DNA of 17,277 nt, taken from positions 1 through 17,277 of the forward strand of contig JAJTHA010000084.1 of NCBI GenBank assembly GCA_021299565.1, read 5' to 3'. Below the pieces are notes generated by a model. That model worked only from the letters and a program-made list of their open reading frames with translations, had not been told where the DNA came from and did no database searches. Both the position numbers and the translations under genes were made by a program. The DNA is from Candidatus Caenarcanales bacterium (GTDB lineage: Bacteria; Cyanobacteriota; Vampirovibrionia; LMEP-6097). Below are positions 1-7,300 of this stretch, in pieces; position 1 is the first letter of the stretch; the number at the start of each line of letters is the position of its first letter.

Positions 1-308
1 TTAACAGTGATAATGAAATTATCCATTGTTTCTTGGAAAACATATTGCTCTATAATTTTTTTGATTTCATTAGGGCTAGGTTTTTGAGTGCCAGAGAAGG
101 TTTCGAGGTTTGAGATTGTTGATTTTGCGTTGAGAATATTTTCAAAGGTATAGTATTTCCAGTCCTCTGATTTTTTGTTTGGAAATTTTAAATTTTGCAA
201 TTTATTGATAGCTTGAAATTTCCCTTCTTGTATGAAGTCTATTTCCGAACTATGTTTTGAGGCAGTTCTAATTACAGCTTCTTCGAAATCCAAAATTAAA
301 CTACTCAC
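1..308 (-). CDS. sufD: SufD, Fe-S cluster assembly scaffold subunit (partial, N-terminal ~102 residues)
   Basis: The reading frame begins with GTG at 308-306, overlapping the sufC stop (GTGA), and stays open to the left edge. The translation starts MSSLILDFEEAVIRTA. It contains FPNKKSEDWKYYTF at about residues 44-57, which matches the conserved N-terminal SufD signature (basic segment, then S/T-E-D-W-K-Y). SufD is the partner of SufB and SufC in the SufBC2D scaffold on which Fe-S clusters are built. The catalytic beta-helix part lies outside the window. The order sufB-sufC-sufD and the translational coupling support the call. The GTG start is chosen because it couples directly to sufC; no in-frame ATG lies nearby. 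Any sufS or sufU further downstream cannot be seen. Confidence 0.88.
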   Translation of the reverse strand, partial: MSSLILDFEEAVIRTASKHSSEIDFIQEGKFQAINKLQNLKFPNKKSEDWKYYTFENILNAKSTISNLETFSGTQKPSPNEIKKIIEQYVFQETMDNFIITV

Positions 309-1063
309 GATAAAGCATATCCTTCTTGTTCGAGTTCTAATGCCAATTCCGCACCACCACTTCTGATGATTTTGCCTTTTGCTAGGACATGTACGAAATC
401 AGGTTTAACATAGTCCAAAAGCCTTTGATAGTGGGTTATCATCAGCACCGCATTATTGCTGTTCTTGTAAGTGTTTATGCCATTAGCAACTATTCTCAAA
501 GCATCAATATCAAGCCCTGAATCAGTTTCATCAAGTATAGCGAGGCTAGGATTTAGAGTGAGTAATTGCAAAATCTCATTTTTTTTCTTTTCTCCTCCAG
601 AGAAACCTTCATTTAAATTTCTATCTAAGAATTTAGTATCCATTTGTAGTATTTTGATTTTCTCTTCAATGAAATCATCAAAATCCAGAGGATCCATTTC
701 ATTTTGATTTAGATATTTTTGTTTTGAATTGTAAGCCATTCTCAAAAAATTCAAGTTATTAACGCCAGGTATTTCAAGAGGATATTGAAAAGCCAGAAAC
801 AGTCCAGCATTGGCTCTTTCGTCTGCTTCCATGTCAATCAAATTTTTACCCATAAATTCTATTGAGCCAGCTGTGATTTCATATGATGGGTGTCCAGCAA
901 GTACTTTTGAAAGAGTGCTTTTGCCTGAGCCATTAGGTCCCATTATGGCGTGAATCTCTCCGGCACTGATTTCTAGATTTAATCCATCAAGAATTTTTTT
1001 CTCTTCTTGTTCGTTTTCATTTACAATCTTTGCGTGTAAATTTTCTATTTTTAGTATTTTCAT
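305..1063 (-). CDS. sufC: SufC, Fe-S assembly ATPase
   Basis: A 252-residue ABC-type ATPase of the usual SufC length. It shows Walker A GPNGSGKS (42-49), the Q-loop FQYP (92-95) typical of SufC, the signature FSGGEKKKNE (about 159-168), Walker B LAILDETDSGLD and an H-loop in ITHYQRLL. It has no membrane domain, as expected for the soluble ATPase that drives conformational change in SufBC2D. The ATG at 1063 is chosen because it overlaps the sufB stop (ATGA), the first residues MKILKIENLHAKI match the SufC N-terminus, and the longer upstream extension would lie inside sufB. It overlaps sufD by four bases downstream, so the three scaffold subunits are translationally coupled. SufC ATP hydrolysis is established for the family; nothing here looks degenerate. 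Confidence 0.97.
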   Translation of the reverse strand: MKILKIENLHAKIVNENEQEEKKILDGLNLEISAGEIHAIMGPNGSGKSTLSKVLAGHPSYEITAGSIEFMGKNLIDMEADERANAGLFLAFQYPLEIPGVNNLNFLRMAYNSKQKYLNQNEMDPLDFDDFIEEKIKILQMDTKFLDRNLNEGFSGGEKKKNEILQLLTLNPSLAILDETDSGLDIDALRIVANGINTYKNSNNAVLMITHYQRLLDYVKPDFVHVLAKGKIIRSGGAELALELEQEGYALS

Positions 1064-2496
1064 CCTACTGTATTCTCCAATTTTAATGACATAAGTTGAT
1101 TTGCTTCTGCTGCAAATTCTCCTGGTAAGGAGTTGAAAACATCTTTGCAAAAACCACTAATGATAGTCGATACAGCATCTTCAACACTAATTCCTCTTTG
1201 CTGCAAATAAAACAATTGTTCTTCTGAGATTTTTGATGTACTCGCTTCATGTTCAATATTTGCCGTGTTATTAGACACTTCTATATATGGAGTAGTATTC
1301 GCTGAACACTTTGCTCCAATGAGCATTGAATCACATTGAGTGTAGTTTCTTGCATTAGCTGCGCCAGGTAAAACCTTGACAAGTCCTCTATAAGCATTAG
1401 AAGATTTGCCGGCTGAAATGCCCTTGCTAACTATGTTTGACCTTGTATTTTTACCGATATGTATCATTTTGGTACCGGTGTCTGCTTGTTGCAAATTATT
1501 GGTTAGTGCTACAGAGTAGAACTCGCCTACGCTATTGTCCCCTTGCAAAATACAACTAGGATATTTCCATGTGATCGCAGAGCCCGTTTCTACTTGAGTC
1601 CAAGAAACTTTAGAATTATTTCCTTGGCATTTAGCTCTTTTAGTCACGAAATTATAAATTCCACCTTTGCCATTCTCGTCTCCAGCGTACCAGTTTTGTA
1701 CTGTCGAATATTTGATCTCAGAATTTTCTAGAGTCAATAATTCAACTACGGCAGCATGAAGCTGATTGGTATCAAAAGCTGGTGCTGTACAGCCTTCAAG
1801 GTATGAGACATAACTATTGTCGTCGCAAACAATTAATGTTCTTTCAAACTGACCAGATCCTTCTGTATTAATTCTGAAGTTGGTTGATAGTTCAAGTGGG
1901 CATTTTGTATTTGGAGGAATATATACAAAAGTTCCATCGCTAAATACTGCTCCGTTCAAAGCAGCAAAATAATTATCAGAATTTGGTACGACTGAACCAA
2001 GATATTTTTTGATTAATTCCGGATATTCTATGATAGCTTCAGAAATTGAACAAAAAACTATTCCAATTTCGGCAAGAGCTTTTTTATGAGTATTTGCTAT
2101 TGAAACACTGTCGAAAATAGCATCTACGGCTATACCCTCAAGTCTTTTTTGTTCTTCGAGTGCAATGCCTAGTTTTTGATAGGTTTTTAAAATCTCTGGA
2201 TCAACCTCATCAAGTGATTCTTTCGTGACCTTTTGTTTAGGAGCAGAATAAAAAATGATGTTTTGCAAATCAATTTCTGGATAATTTAGTTTCGCCCATT
2301 TAGGTTCAGTCATTTTTTGAAATTGCTTAAAAGACTTGAGTCTAAACTCAAGCATAAACTCAGGTTCGTTTTTGATCGCTGAAATTTTTCTTACAACGTC
2401 TTCATTTAGTCCCTTGGGGAATTTATCAGCTTCAACGTCTGTCGTGAAGCCATATTTGTATTCTTGAGTTTGAAGTTTTTCTAGATTGGTCTCCAC
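1060..2496 (-). CDS. sufB: SufB, Fe-S cluster assembly scaffold
   Basis: 478 residues, a normal SufB length. Recognisable segments include LEGCTAPAFD (Cys236), the beta-helix region, NARNYTQCDSMLIG (Cys388, equivalent to the cysteine implicated in cluster assembly in E. coli SufB) and the C-terminal IEHEAS motif (about 414-419). SufB receives sulfur and, with SufC and SufD, assembles Fe-S clusters in the cytoplasm. The start is a GTG that shares one base with the rrf2 stop (TAGTG) and has a GGAG Shine-Dalgarno 8 bases upstream, so it is coupled to the regulator. The many Fe-S proteins encoded elsewhere in the window (Rieske, ferredoxin domain, MvhD-like) would be natural clients of this pathway. 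Confidence 0.97.
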   Translation of the reverse strand: METNLEKLQTQEYKYGFTTDVEADKFPKGLNEDVVRKISAIKNEPEFMLEFRLKSFKQFQKMTEPKWAKLNYPEIDLQNIIFYSAPKQKVTKESLDEVDPEILKTYQKLGIALEEQKRLEGIAVDAIFDSVSIANTHKKALAEIGIVFCSISEAIIEYPELIKKYLGSVVPNSDNYFAALNGAVFSDGTFVYIPPNTKCPLELSTNFRINTEGSGQFERTLIVCDDNSYVSYLEGCTAPAFDTNQLHAAVVELLTLENSEIKYSTVQNWYAGDENGKGGIYNFVTKRAKCQGNNSKVSWTQVETGSAITWKYPSCILQGDNSVGEFYSVALTNNLQQADTGTKMIHIGKNTRSNIVSKGISAGKSSNAYRGLVKVLPGAANARNYTQCDSMLIGAKCSANTTPYIEVSNNTANIEHEASTSKISEEQLFYLQQRGISVEDAVSTIISGFCKDVFNSLPGEFAAEANQLMSLKLENTVG

Positions 2497-2978
2497 TATT
2501 TTGCTCCTTCAAGGCTAGCACTAGTGAAGCGTTGCAGTAGTGCATCGGTTTTATGTTCATCTGTCATTAGATCTTTGATGGAAATCCCAGCCAAAAAATT
2601 ATTGATTAGGCTAGTCAAGTGAGACCATACTGGTCTTACCGTGCAGTCGCCAGCATTGACGCAGGTTTCTTGAGTACCACTATATGACTCGCAAAAATCA
2701 AAACTAAAAGTTTCTTTGCTGATTCCTTTTAAGACTTCGTACAATGAAGTATTAGCAGGCTCTTTAATCAATTTATAGCCGCCAAATTTACCTCTTAGAC
2801 TTTCTATTAAACCCGCTTCTCTAAGTTTCGATAGAATAGAAGCTGTATTTTCAACGCTGATTCCTTCGGCTTGAGCGAGTTCATTTAGAGAGATTAACTC
2901 TCCTGGTCTTTCATTTTGGATTTTTGCGGCTCTTAGCATTATCCTCAAGCCATATTCTTCATTAGCGGTTATTTTCAT
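2496..2978 (-). CDS. Rrf2-family Fe-S-type transcriptional regulator of the suf operon
   Basis: 160 residues beginning MKITANEEYGLRIMLRAAK, the typical Rrf2/IscR opening, followed by a winged helix-turn-helix (about 28-70, SLNELAQAEGIS to GKFGGYKL). Three cysteines (C96, C106, C112) sit in the family's cluster-binding loop and suggest a labile Fe-S cluster that senses cluster supply. The spacing C-x9-C-x5-C differs slightly from IscR (C-x5-C-x5-C). The first gene of the suf operon is the usual place for an autoregulator such as IscR or actinobacterial SufR. The ATG at 2978 has a GAGG Shine-Dalgarno about 7 bases upstream. Its DNA target could not be identified; a Fur box lies further upstream in the same divergent region. 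IscR, SufR-like and RirA-like roles are all possible. Confidence 0.92.
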   Translation of the reverse strand: MKITANEEYGLRIMLRAAKIQNERPGELISLNELAQAEGISVENTASILSKLREAGLIESLRGKFGGYKLIKEPANTSLYEVLKGISKETFSFDFCESYSGTQETCVNAGDCTVRPVWSHLTSLINNFLAGISIKDLMTDEHKTDALLQRFTSASLEGAK

Positions 2979-3032
2979 TGCAAAACCTCGATATATTAAA
3001 GTTTACATTTTTATCAAGATTAGATACGTTGT

Positions 3033-3047
3033 TGAGAATTATTCTCA
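3033..3047. promoter_or_regulatory. Putative Fur box in the divergent rrf2-suf / prenyltransferase region
   Basis: TGAGAATTATTCTCA is a perfect 7-1-7 inverted repeat, 13 of 15 identical to the classical Fur 7-1-7 consensus TGATAATNATTATCA. It is followed by TTATC, so the flanking 19-mer (3034-3052) also matches the classical Fur 19-mer at 15 of 19 positions. The site is 55 bases upstream of the rrf2 start and 15 bases upstream of the prenyltransferase start. Control of the suf operon by iron is well known, but the position is equally compatible with control of the plus-strand genes. No confident -35/-10 pair was found for either direction. Confidence 0.7.
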
Positions 3048-3061
3048 TTATCTCCTCATGT

Positions 3062-3925
3062 ATGATGAATATAATGAACGCAATCGTCCATTGGGCTCGC
3101 ATGATAAAAATCGAGCACACAATTTTTTCTTTACCTTTTGTGATTAGCTCTGCTTTGCTGGCTATGCATTATCAGAGCGACTATCAATGGATTAATTTAT
3201 TTTGGGCTGCAATTTGTTTATTTACCGCGCGCTGTGCAGGCATGACAATCAATAGATTAATTGATCATAAAATTGATGCTCTCAATTCAAGAACCCAAAA
3301 TCGTGAAATTCCAAAAGCCTTAGTTTCTAAATCACAGGCGTTATGGATATCAGTGCTTTCAATTATTTTATTTATTTATGCAAGTTTTCAATTGCCAAAA
3401 CTTTGCCAAATCCTTTTGCCAATTGCAATTCTCTGGATTTTAATTTACTCCTATCTTAAGCGATTCACATGGCTTTGTCATTTTGTTCTTGGTACAACTC
3501 TTGGTGGCGCAACGCTTGGAGCTTGGATAGCAGTAACGGGTACTTGTGATTCGATGGCGCCTATCTACCTTGCTCTAGCTGTAAGTTTTTGGGTTGCAGG
3601 TTTTGACATAATATATTCGACACAGGATTATGATTTTGATAAAGCAAATAATTTACATTCCATTCCTGTTCAATTTGGCGTTGATAATGCTTTGATGATA
3701 TCAAGATTCTTGCATTTTTTGACACCTGTTTTGCTCTATATGACCGGCTTGGAGCTTGGTCTAGGATTGCCGTACAAGCTAGGTATACTTGCAGTAATAA
3801 TTGCGCTTTTTTTTGAGCAGAAGCTTGTTCAAAAAGGTAAGATCGAAGAAGCTTTTTTTGTGATTAATTCTTGGATATCTATTGTAATCATGATATTTGT
3901 AATTTTGGAGCTATGGTGGAAATAA
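3062..3925 (+). CDS. UbiA-family polyprenyltransferase (UbiA/MqnP-like)
   Basis: About 287 residues with eight or so hydrophobic helices. The opening IKIEHTIFSLPF resembles the UbiA-like group found with futalosine-type menaquinone synthesis (MqnP). The two Mg-diphosphate motifs are visible: NRLIDHKID (64-72, an N-x3-D-x3-D variant) and YSTQDYDFD (185-193). The family transfers a polyprenyl chain from its diphosphate to an aromatic acid in the cytoplasmic membrane, here probably for quinone synthesis. That would supply the quinol used by the bc-type operon further right. Start choice is uncertain: ATG at 3062, 3065 or 3074, none with a Shine-Dalgarno. It overlaps the next gene by 13 bases, so the two are likely co-transcribed. 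Ubiquinone versus menaquinone cannot be decided from this gene alone. Confidence 0.88.
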   Translation: MMNIMNAIVHWARMIKIEHTIFSLPFVISSALLAMHYQSDYQWINLFWAAICLFTARCAGMTINRLIDHKIDALNSRTQNREIPKALVSKSQALWISVLSIILFIYASFQLPKLCQILLPIAILWILIYSYLKRFTWLCHFVLGTTLGGATLGAWIAVTGTCDSMAPIYLALAVSFWVAGFDIIYSTQDYDFDKANNLHSIPVQFGVDNALMISRFLHFLTPVLLYMTGLELGLGLPYKLGILAVIIALFFEQKLVQKGKIEEAFFVINSWISIVIMIFVILELWWK

Positions 3926-5493
3926 AAAAACTTATTAGCTACATGCTTAAATACAAAAGCCAATATTTGTGGGGCTTTTTTCTTTTGCTTATTGTTAATT
4001 TGCTGGCTGCTTATATTCCAGATCAAATTCGAAAAATTATTGATCATGGGATTATCGAGCGTAAAGCAGTAACTGATTGGGTTTTTCTGGTTTCATTCTT
4101 GGTTTTGATTATGGCGATAATTAGAATTTTATCCAGGCAGGAGATTTTTGGAATAGGCAGGCAAGTAGAGTTTGATCTCAAGCAAAAACTTTTTGAGCAT
4201 CTGGTTAAATTAGAACCTGGTTTTTATTTGAATCGTCGTAGTGGAGAGTTGATCTCAATTATTACTAATGATATCCAGTCAATTAGAGCTCTTGCTGGAT
4301 TTGGCATGCTAAATGTCGCAAATACTTTAATTAGTTTTGCAACCATTCTTCCTTTGATGTTTATAGCTCACGTGAAGCTCACTTGGTGCTTTTTGTCTTT
4401 AATACCAGTGGTGATTTTTTTCGTAGTTGCCCTGAGTTCAAATATCAAAAAATTTCAAGATTTAGTGCAAATCAGGCTTGCAGAGATGAGTAGTTTCTTG
4501 GAGCAAAATTTTAGTGGTATTTATATTATCAAAGCCTTTGCTCAAGAGCTTTTTGAGTTTAGTCGCTTTGATACTTATAATCAAAACCTAAAAGCCGACT
4601 ACCTCAAACTTGTTACATTGCGAAGTTTTATTGGTCCAGTAATGCGAGTAATTGCATCACTTGGTTTTGTTCTGCTTTTATATTTTGGTGGCTTGGGAAT
4701 TGAGAATAGAACCTTTAGTGCTGGAGACTTTGCCGCTTATTCGCTTTATATTCAACGATTATTGTGGCCTATTGCAACTTTGGGTTGGATTATTACTATT
4801 ATTTATCGCGCTCAAGTTAGCACCAGAAGAATAGAAGAAATACTTTCTACCAAAGCTCAAATTATTGATCGCGCTAATGCAATATCTAAAAGAACTTTTG
4901 ATCATGAAATCTTTCTTGGTGGCAATATCAATAAAAAAATCCCCAAAGCAACTGTTTTTGCTATCACTGGCAAGGTGGCTTCTGGCAAAACTACATTAGT
5001 TTCAAAAATGGTCAGATTGCTTGAACCCTCTGATGGAGAGATTTTGCTCGATAATACCGATGTCAAAAATATCAAACTAGAAGATCTAAGGCGACTTATA
5101 GTTTTGATTCCACAAGATAGTTTTATGTTTCCGTTGTCTGTCGAGGACAATATTCGATATGCTTCTAACATTTCTGATGAGCAAGTACGTCATCTAGCAT
5201 CATTAGTATTAATGGATAAAGAAATTGATGTAATGCCAGAAGGCTATGCTTCAATTGTCGGTGAAGGAGGTATCACCTTGTCTGGTGGTCAAAGACAGCG
5301 TTTGGCTATTGCGCGTGCTTTGGCTTTAGAGCCAGAAATTTTGATCCTAGATGATAGCTTTGCAAATTTGGATAGCAATACTGCTAGTCAGATATTAGAT
5401 GAAATTCTTTTGATTAGAAAAAATAAAACTACTATTTTAATTAGTCAGCAAACTATGATTTCTGAAAAAGCAGATTTCAATTTGGAACTTTAA
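3913..5493 (+). CDS. ABC exporter half-transporter, degenerate-site subunit
   Basis: 526 residues: an N-terminal exporter membrane domain of about six helices (1-300), then a nucleotide-binding domain. Motifs are Walker A GKVASGKT (353-360), Q-loop Gln401, an intact signature LSGGQRQR (456-463) and Walker B ILILD (476-480). The catalytic Glu is replaced by Asp481 (ILDDSFANLD) and the switch His by Gln512 (ILISQQT). This is the same pattern as the non-hydrolysing site of heterodimeric exporters such as TM287. The domain also ends early, just after the H-loop, and lacks a clear A-loop aromatic. The likely partner is the second ABC protein at 7301-8917. Substrate unknown. The start may be ATG 3913 or the adjacent GTG 3916; GGAG at 3907-3910 is very close to the former. 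Confidence 0.93.
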   Translation: MVEIKKLISYMLKYKSQYLWGFFLLLIVNLLAAYIPDQIRKIIDHGIIERKAVTDWVFLVSFLVLIMAIIRILSRQEIFGIGRQVEFDLKQKLFEHLVKLEPGFYLNRRSGELISIITNDIQSIRALAGFGMLNVANTLISFATILPLMFIAHVKLTWCFLSLIPVVIFFVVALSSNIKKFQDLVQIRLAEMSSFLEQNFSGIYIIKAFAQELFEFSRFDTYNQNLKADYLKLVTLRSFIGPVMRVIASLGFVLLLYFGGLGIENRTFSAGDFAAYSLYIQRLLWPIATLGWIITIIYRAQVSTRRIEEILSTKAQIIDRANAISKRTFDHEIFLGGNINKKIPKATVFAITGKVASGKTTLVSKMVRLLEPSDGEILLDNTDVKNIKLEDLRRLIVLIPQDSFMFPLSVEDNIRYASNISDEQVRHLASLVLMDKEIDVMPEGYASIVGEGGITLSGGQRQRLAIARALALEPEILILDDSFANLDSNTASQILDEILLIRKNKTTILISQQTMISEKADFNLEL

Positions 5494-7225
5494 GAGTGTC
5501 AACCACGCGGAATTTATATTCGGTCTCATATCCATGCAATGCAGAGACTTTGACTTTTCTTAAATTGCCTTTTAAATTTGCTGAAAAAATAACTCCACCT
5601 TTTGGCATCATTGTTGATCCAATCATCCAAACACCGTTTTTCCATTGAACCTTTTTCATTGGTACGTAAGTGCCACTATTAACTGACATGATTCTTTGTT
5701 CTCTGCCGCAAATGTTTATTACATCTTCATGAATACCGTGGATATGTGTATGTCCCATACTTACGCAAATAAATCGAGGATCATTTTCACAAATCTCTGC
5801 TGCTGCTTTTGTTTGAATCGAATTTTTATGAGTAAGTTCTTTATAGATAAAATTTATTATTTTCGCACAGAGCTCTAGAGATGATTGTGATTTTAATATG
5901 CTCTCCGGTACTAGAATTCCGTATGCACCTAACGATTTTTTAAGCATTTTAGCAAAATCATCATTGAAATTCATTATGGCTGCTTTCAACTCATTTCCAA
6001 AACTTCCTTGATATTTATTTTCTGCTATTGTTGCTAGTTTTTCTAGATATTTTGGAAACAATTTAGCATCTCTAATATATTCAACTTTCATGATTCTATT
6101 TTTATATTTTTCAATTTGTTTTTCGTTATCTGAATATTTGGACTTCAACCCTTCTAGTCGTTTAATGATATTTTTTATTACTTGAATTTTGATATAGGCT
6201 AGCCAGTCACCCCAGCAAACATCTCCGTTACTAGAATAATCATATTTATCCAATCTGTGCCCATGCTCTATGTGTAAACCTAGATCTTCCACTTTCAGAT
6301 CATCTGTGAAAATAATTTTTTGTTTTCGCTCAGCTTCATCAGCATTTGGTAAGCAAGCTCTTTGAAACATTTCTCTTAGAGTAGGACTAAGCTTAAATAA
6401 AAAATCATGGTTCCCTATGACATATATCAATTTCGCATCAGGACTTGATTGGAGATATTTAGTAAATTGTGAGATTACTTTTTGATTTTGACCTAACATT
6501 TTTTCGAACAATTGAACTACTTTTTCTGGATCAACTAATCGTCCTTCTTTTTTGACAGGCAATTCACCGTAATCCCAAATATACGACTCCAAAAGATCAA
6601 AAAAATCTCCATTGAGAGTTAATAAATCTTGCCTGGATTTATTTTGTGATCGCTCTGATTTGCTTACAAATGCTTTTAGGTCTATCAAAAAATTTTCACT
6701 ATGATTACCTTTTGGTAAATCATTAGCGATTGTAGAAATATGCACATCAGAAAAACTAGCAAGCCTTATTCTGTCCAGTTTTTGCTTATTTTTAAATTCA
6801 TATGAATTATGAACAAGTGGATTGGCTATTTGTTTTGAAGAAAAACTTTGATTGTCAAGAGGGATTAATGCTTCTCTAGAAATATTTACATCTCCAGCCT
6901 TTGAACTTGTGTACCTGATCCCATTTCTATCGGCATATTTTTTAACTCTTTGCCCTAGCGAGGATTCAGGGGTCAGAATATGCAAAGCGTCAGGTTGAAA
7001 TGCTCTGAATAATTTATCAATTGCGGCAAAACTAGGATGATAAGCTAAACTTAAACCCATGAGTGAAGGATAAGTGCGCAAACGACAGGGTTGTATGATT
7101 TCAACTTTATCGCCATGACTTTCAAGATCATCTTTAACTTTGCCCCAAGTCCTTGCCACCCCATTAGTTTGAGGTTCCCTGGCATCAGTAGCCAAGAGAA
7201 TTTTTGCATTTGGTTTTAGAACCAT
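5477..7225 (-). CDS. Fusion of a truncated GT4 glycosyltransferase N-terminal segment with a calcineurin-type metallophosphoesterase
   Basis: 582 residues. Residues 7-108 look like the N-terminal half-domain of a GT4 alpha-mannosyltransferase (MgtA-like): ILLATDAREPQTNGVARTW, a later PDALHILTPESSLG and IRYTSS. The match stops there; the nucleotide-sugar-binding half is absent. After a linker (about 109-150) comes a full set of metallophosphoesterase motifs: SDVHIS (D160, H162), LNGDFFD (D207, D210), IGNHD (271-274), HGH (321-323) and GHTH (491-494). A lysine-rich, probably helical insertion lies at 340-430. Dinuclear metal binding and phosphoester hydrolysis are expected from the family; the substrate is unknown, and a nucleotide-sugar or glycolipid intermediate is possible. 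No signal peptide or membrane helix is seen. The gene lies antisense between two ABC exporter genes and its end overlaps the first by 17 bases. Confidence 0.8.
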   Translation of the reverse strand: MVLKPNAKILLATDAREPQTNGVARTWGKVKDDLESHGDKVEIIQPCRLRTYPSLMGLSLAYHPSFAAIDKLFRAFQPDALHILTPESSLGQRVKKYADRNGIRYTSSKAGDVNISREALIPLDNQSFSSKQIANPLVHNSYEFKNKQKLDRIRLASFSDVHISTIANDLPKGNHSENFLIDLKAFVSKSERSQNKSRQDLLTLNGDFFDLLESYIWDYGELPVKKEGRLVDPEKVVQLFEKMLGQNQKVISQFTKYLQSSPDAKLIYVIGNHDFLFKLSPTLREMFQRACLPNADEAERKQKIIFTDDLKVEDLGLHIEHGHRLDKYDYSSNGDVCWGDWLAYIKIQVIKNIIKRLEGLKSKYSDNEKQIEKYKNRIMKVEYIRDAKLFPKYLEKLATIAENKYQGSFGNELKAAIMNFNDDFAKMLKKSLGAYGILVPESILKSQSSLELCAKIINFIYKELTHKNSIQTKAAAEICENDPRFICVSMGHTHIHGIHEDVINICGREQRIMSVNSGTYVPMKKVQWKNGVWMIGSTMMPKGGVIFSANLKGNLRKVKVSALHGYETEYKFRVVDTLKVPN

Positions 7226-7242
7226 TCTCTAACCACCGTTTA

Positions 7243-7271
7243 ATTTTATACTTTTTGTTGATTTCCCACAA
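7243..7271 (-). promoter_or_regulatory. Possible promoter of the GT4-phosphoesterase fusion gene
   Basis: On the minus strand a TTGTGG -35-like element (7271-7266) lies 17 bases from a TAAAAT -10-like element (7248-7243), about 18 bases upstream of the ATG at 7225. The overlapping TATAAA gives the same reading with a 15-base spacer. The -35 is a moderate match and the region is AT-rich, so this is only a candidate. Confidence 0.3.
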
Positions 7272-7300
7272 ACCTGTGATAACCCCTATACAATTAAATT

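Noticed and set aside
1064..1150. N-terminal extension of SufC upstream of 1063
   Set aside because: It lies inside sufB in another frame and has no similarity to SufC; the ATGA overlap start fits the family.
2985..3017. Promoter TTGATA-16-TATATC for rrf2-suf on the minus strand
   Set aside because: The implied transcription start would lie downstream of the GAGG Shine-Dalgarno of rrf2, so this pair is unlikely to be the working promoter.
2978..3061. TTG start at 2978 extending the prenyltransferase by 28 residues
   Set aside because: The extension runs through the Fur box and promoter region, overlaps the rrf2 start and has no Shine-Dalgarno. Family homology begins only after the Met codons at 3062-3074.
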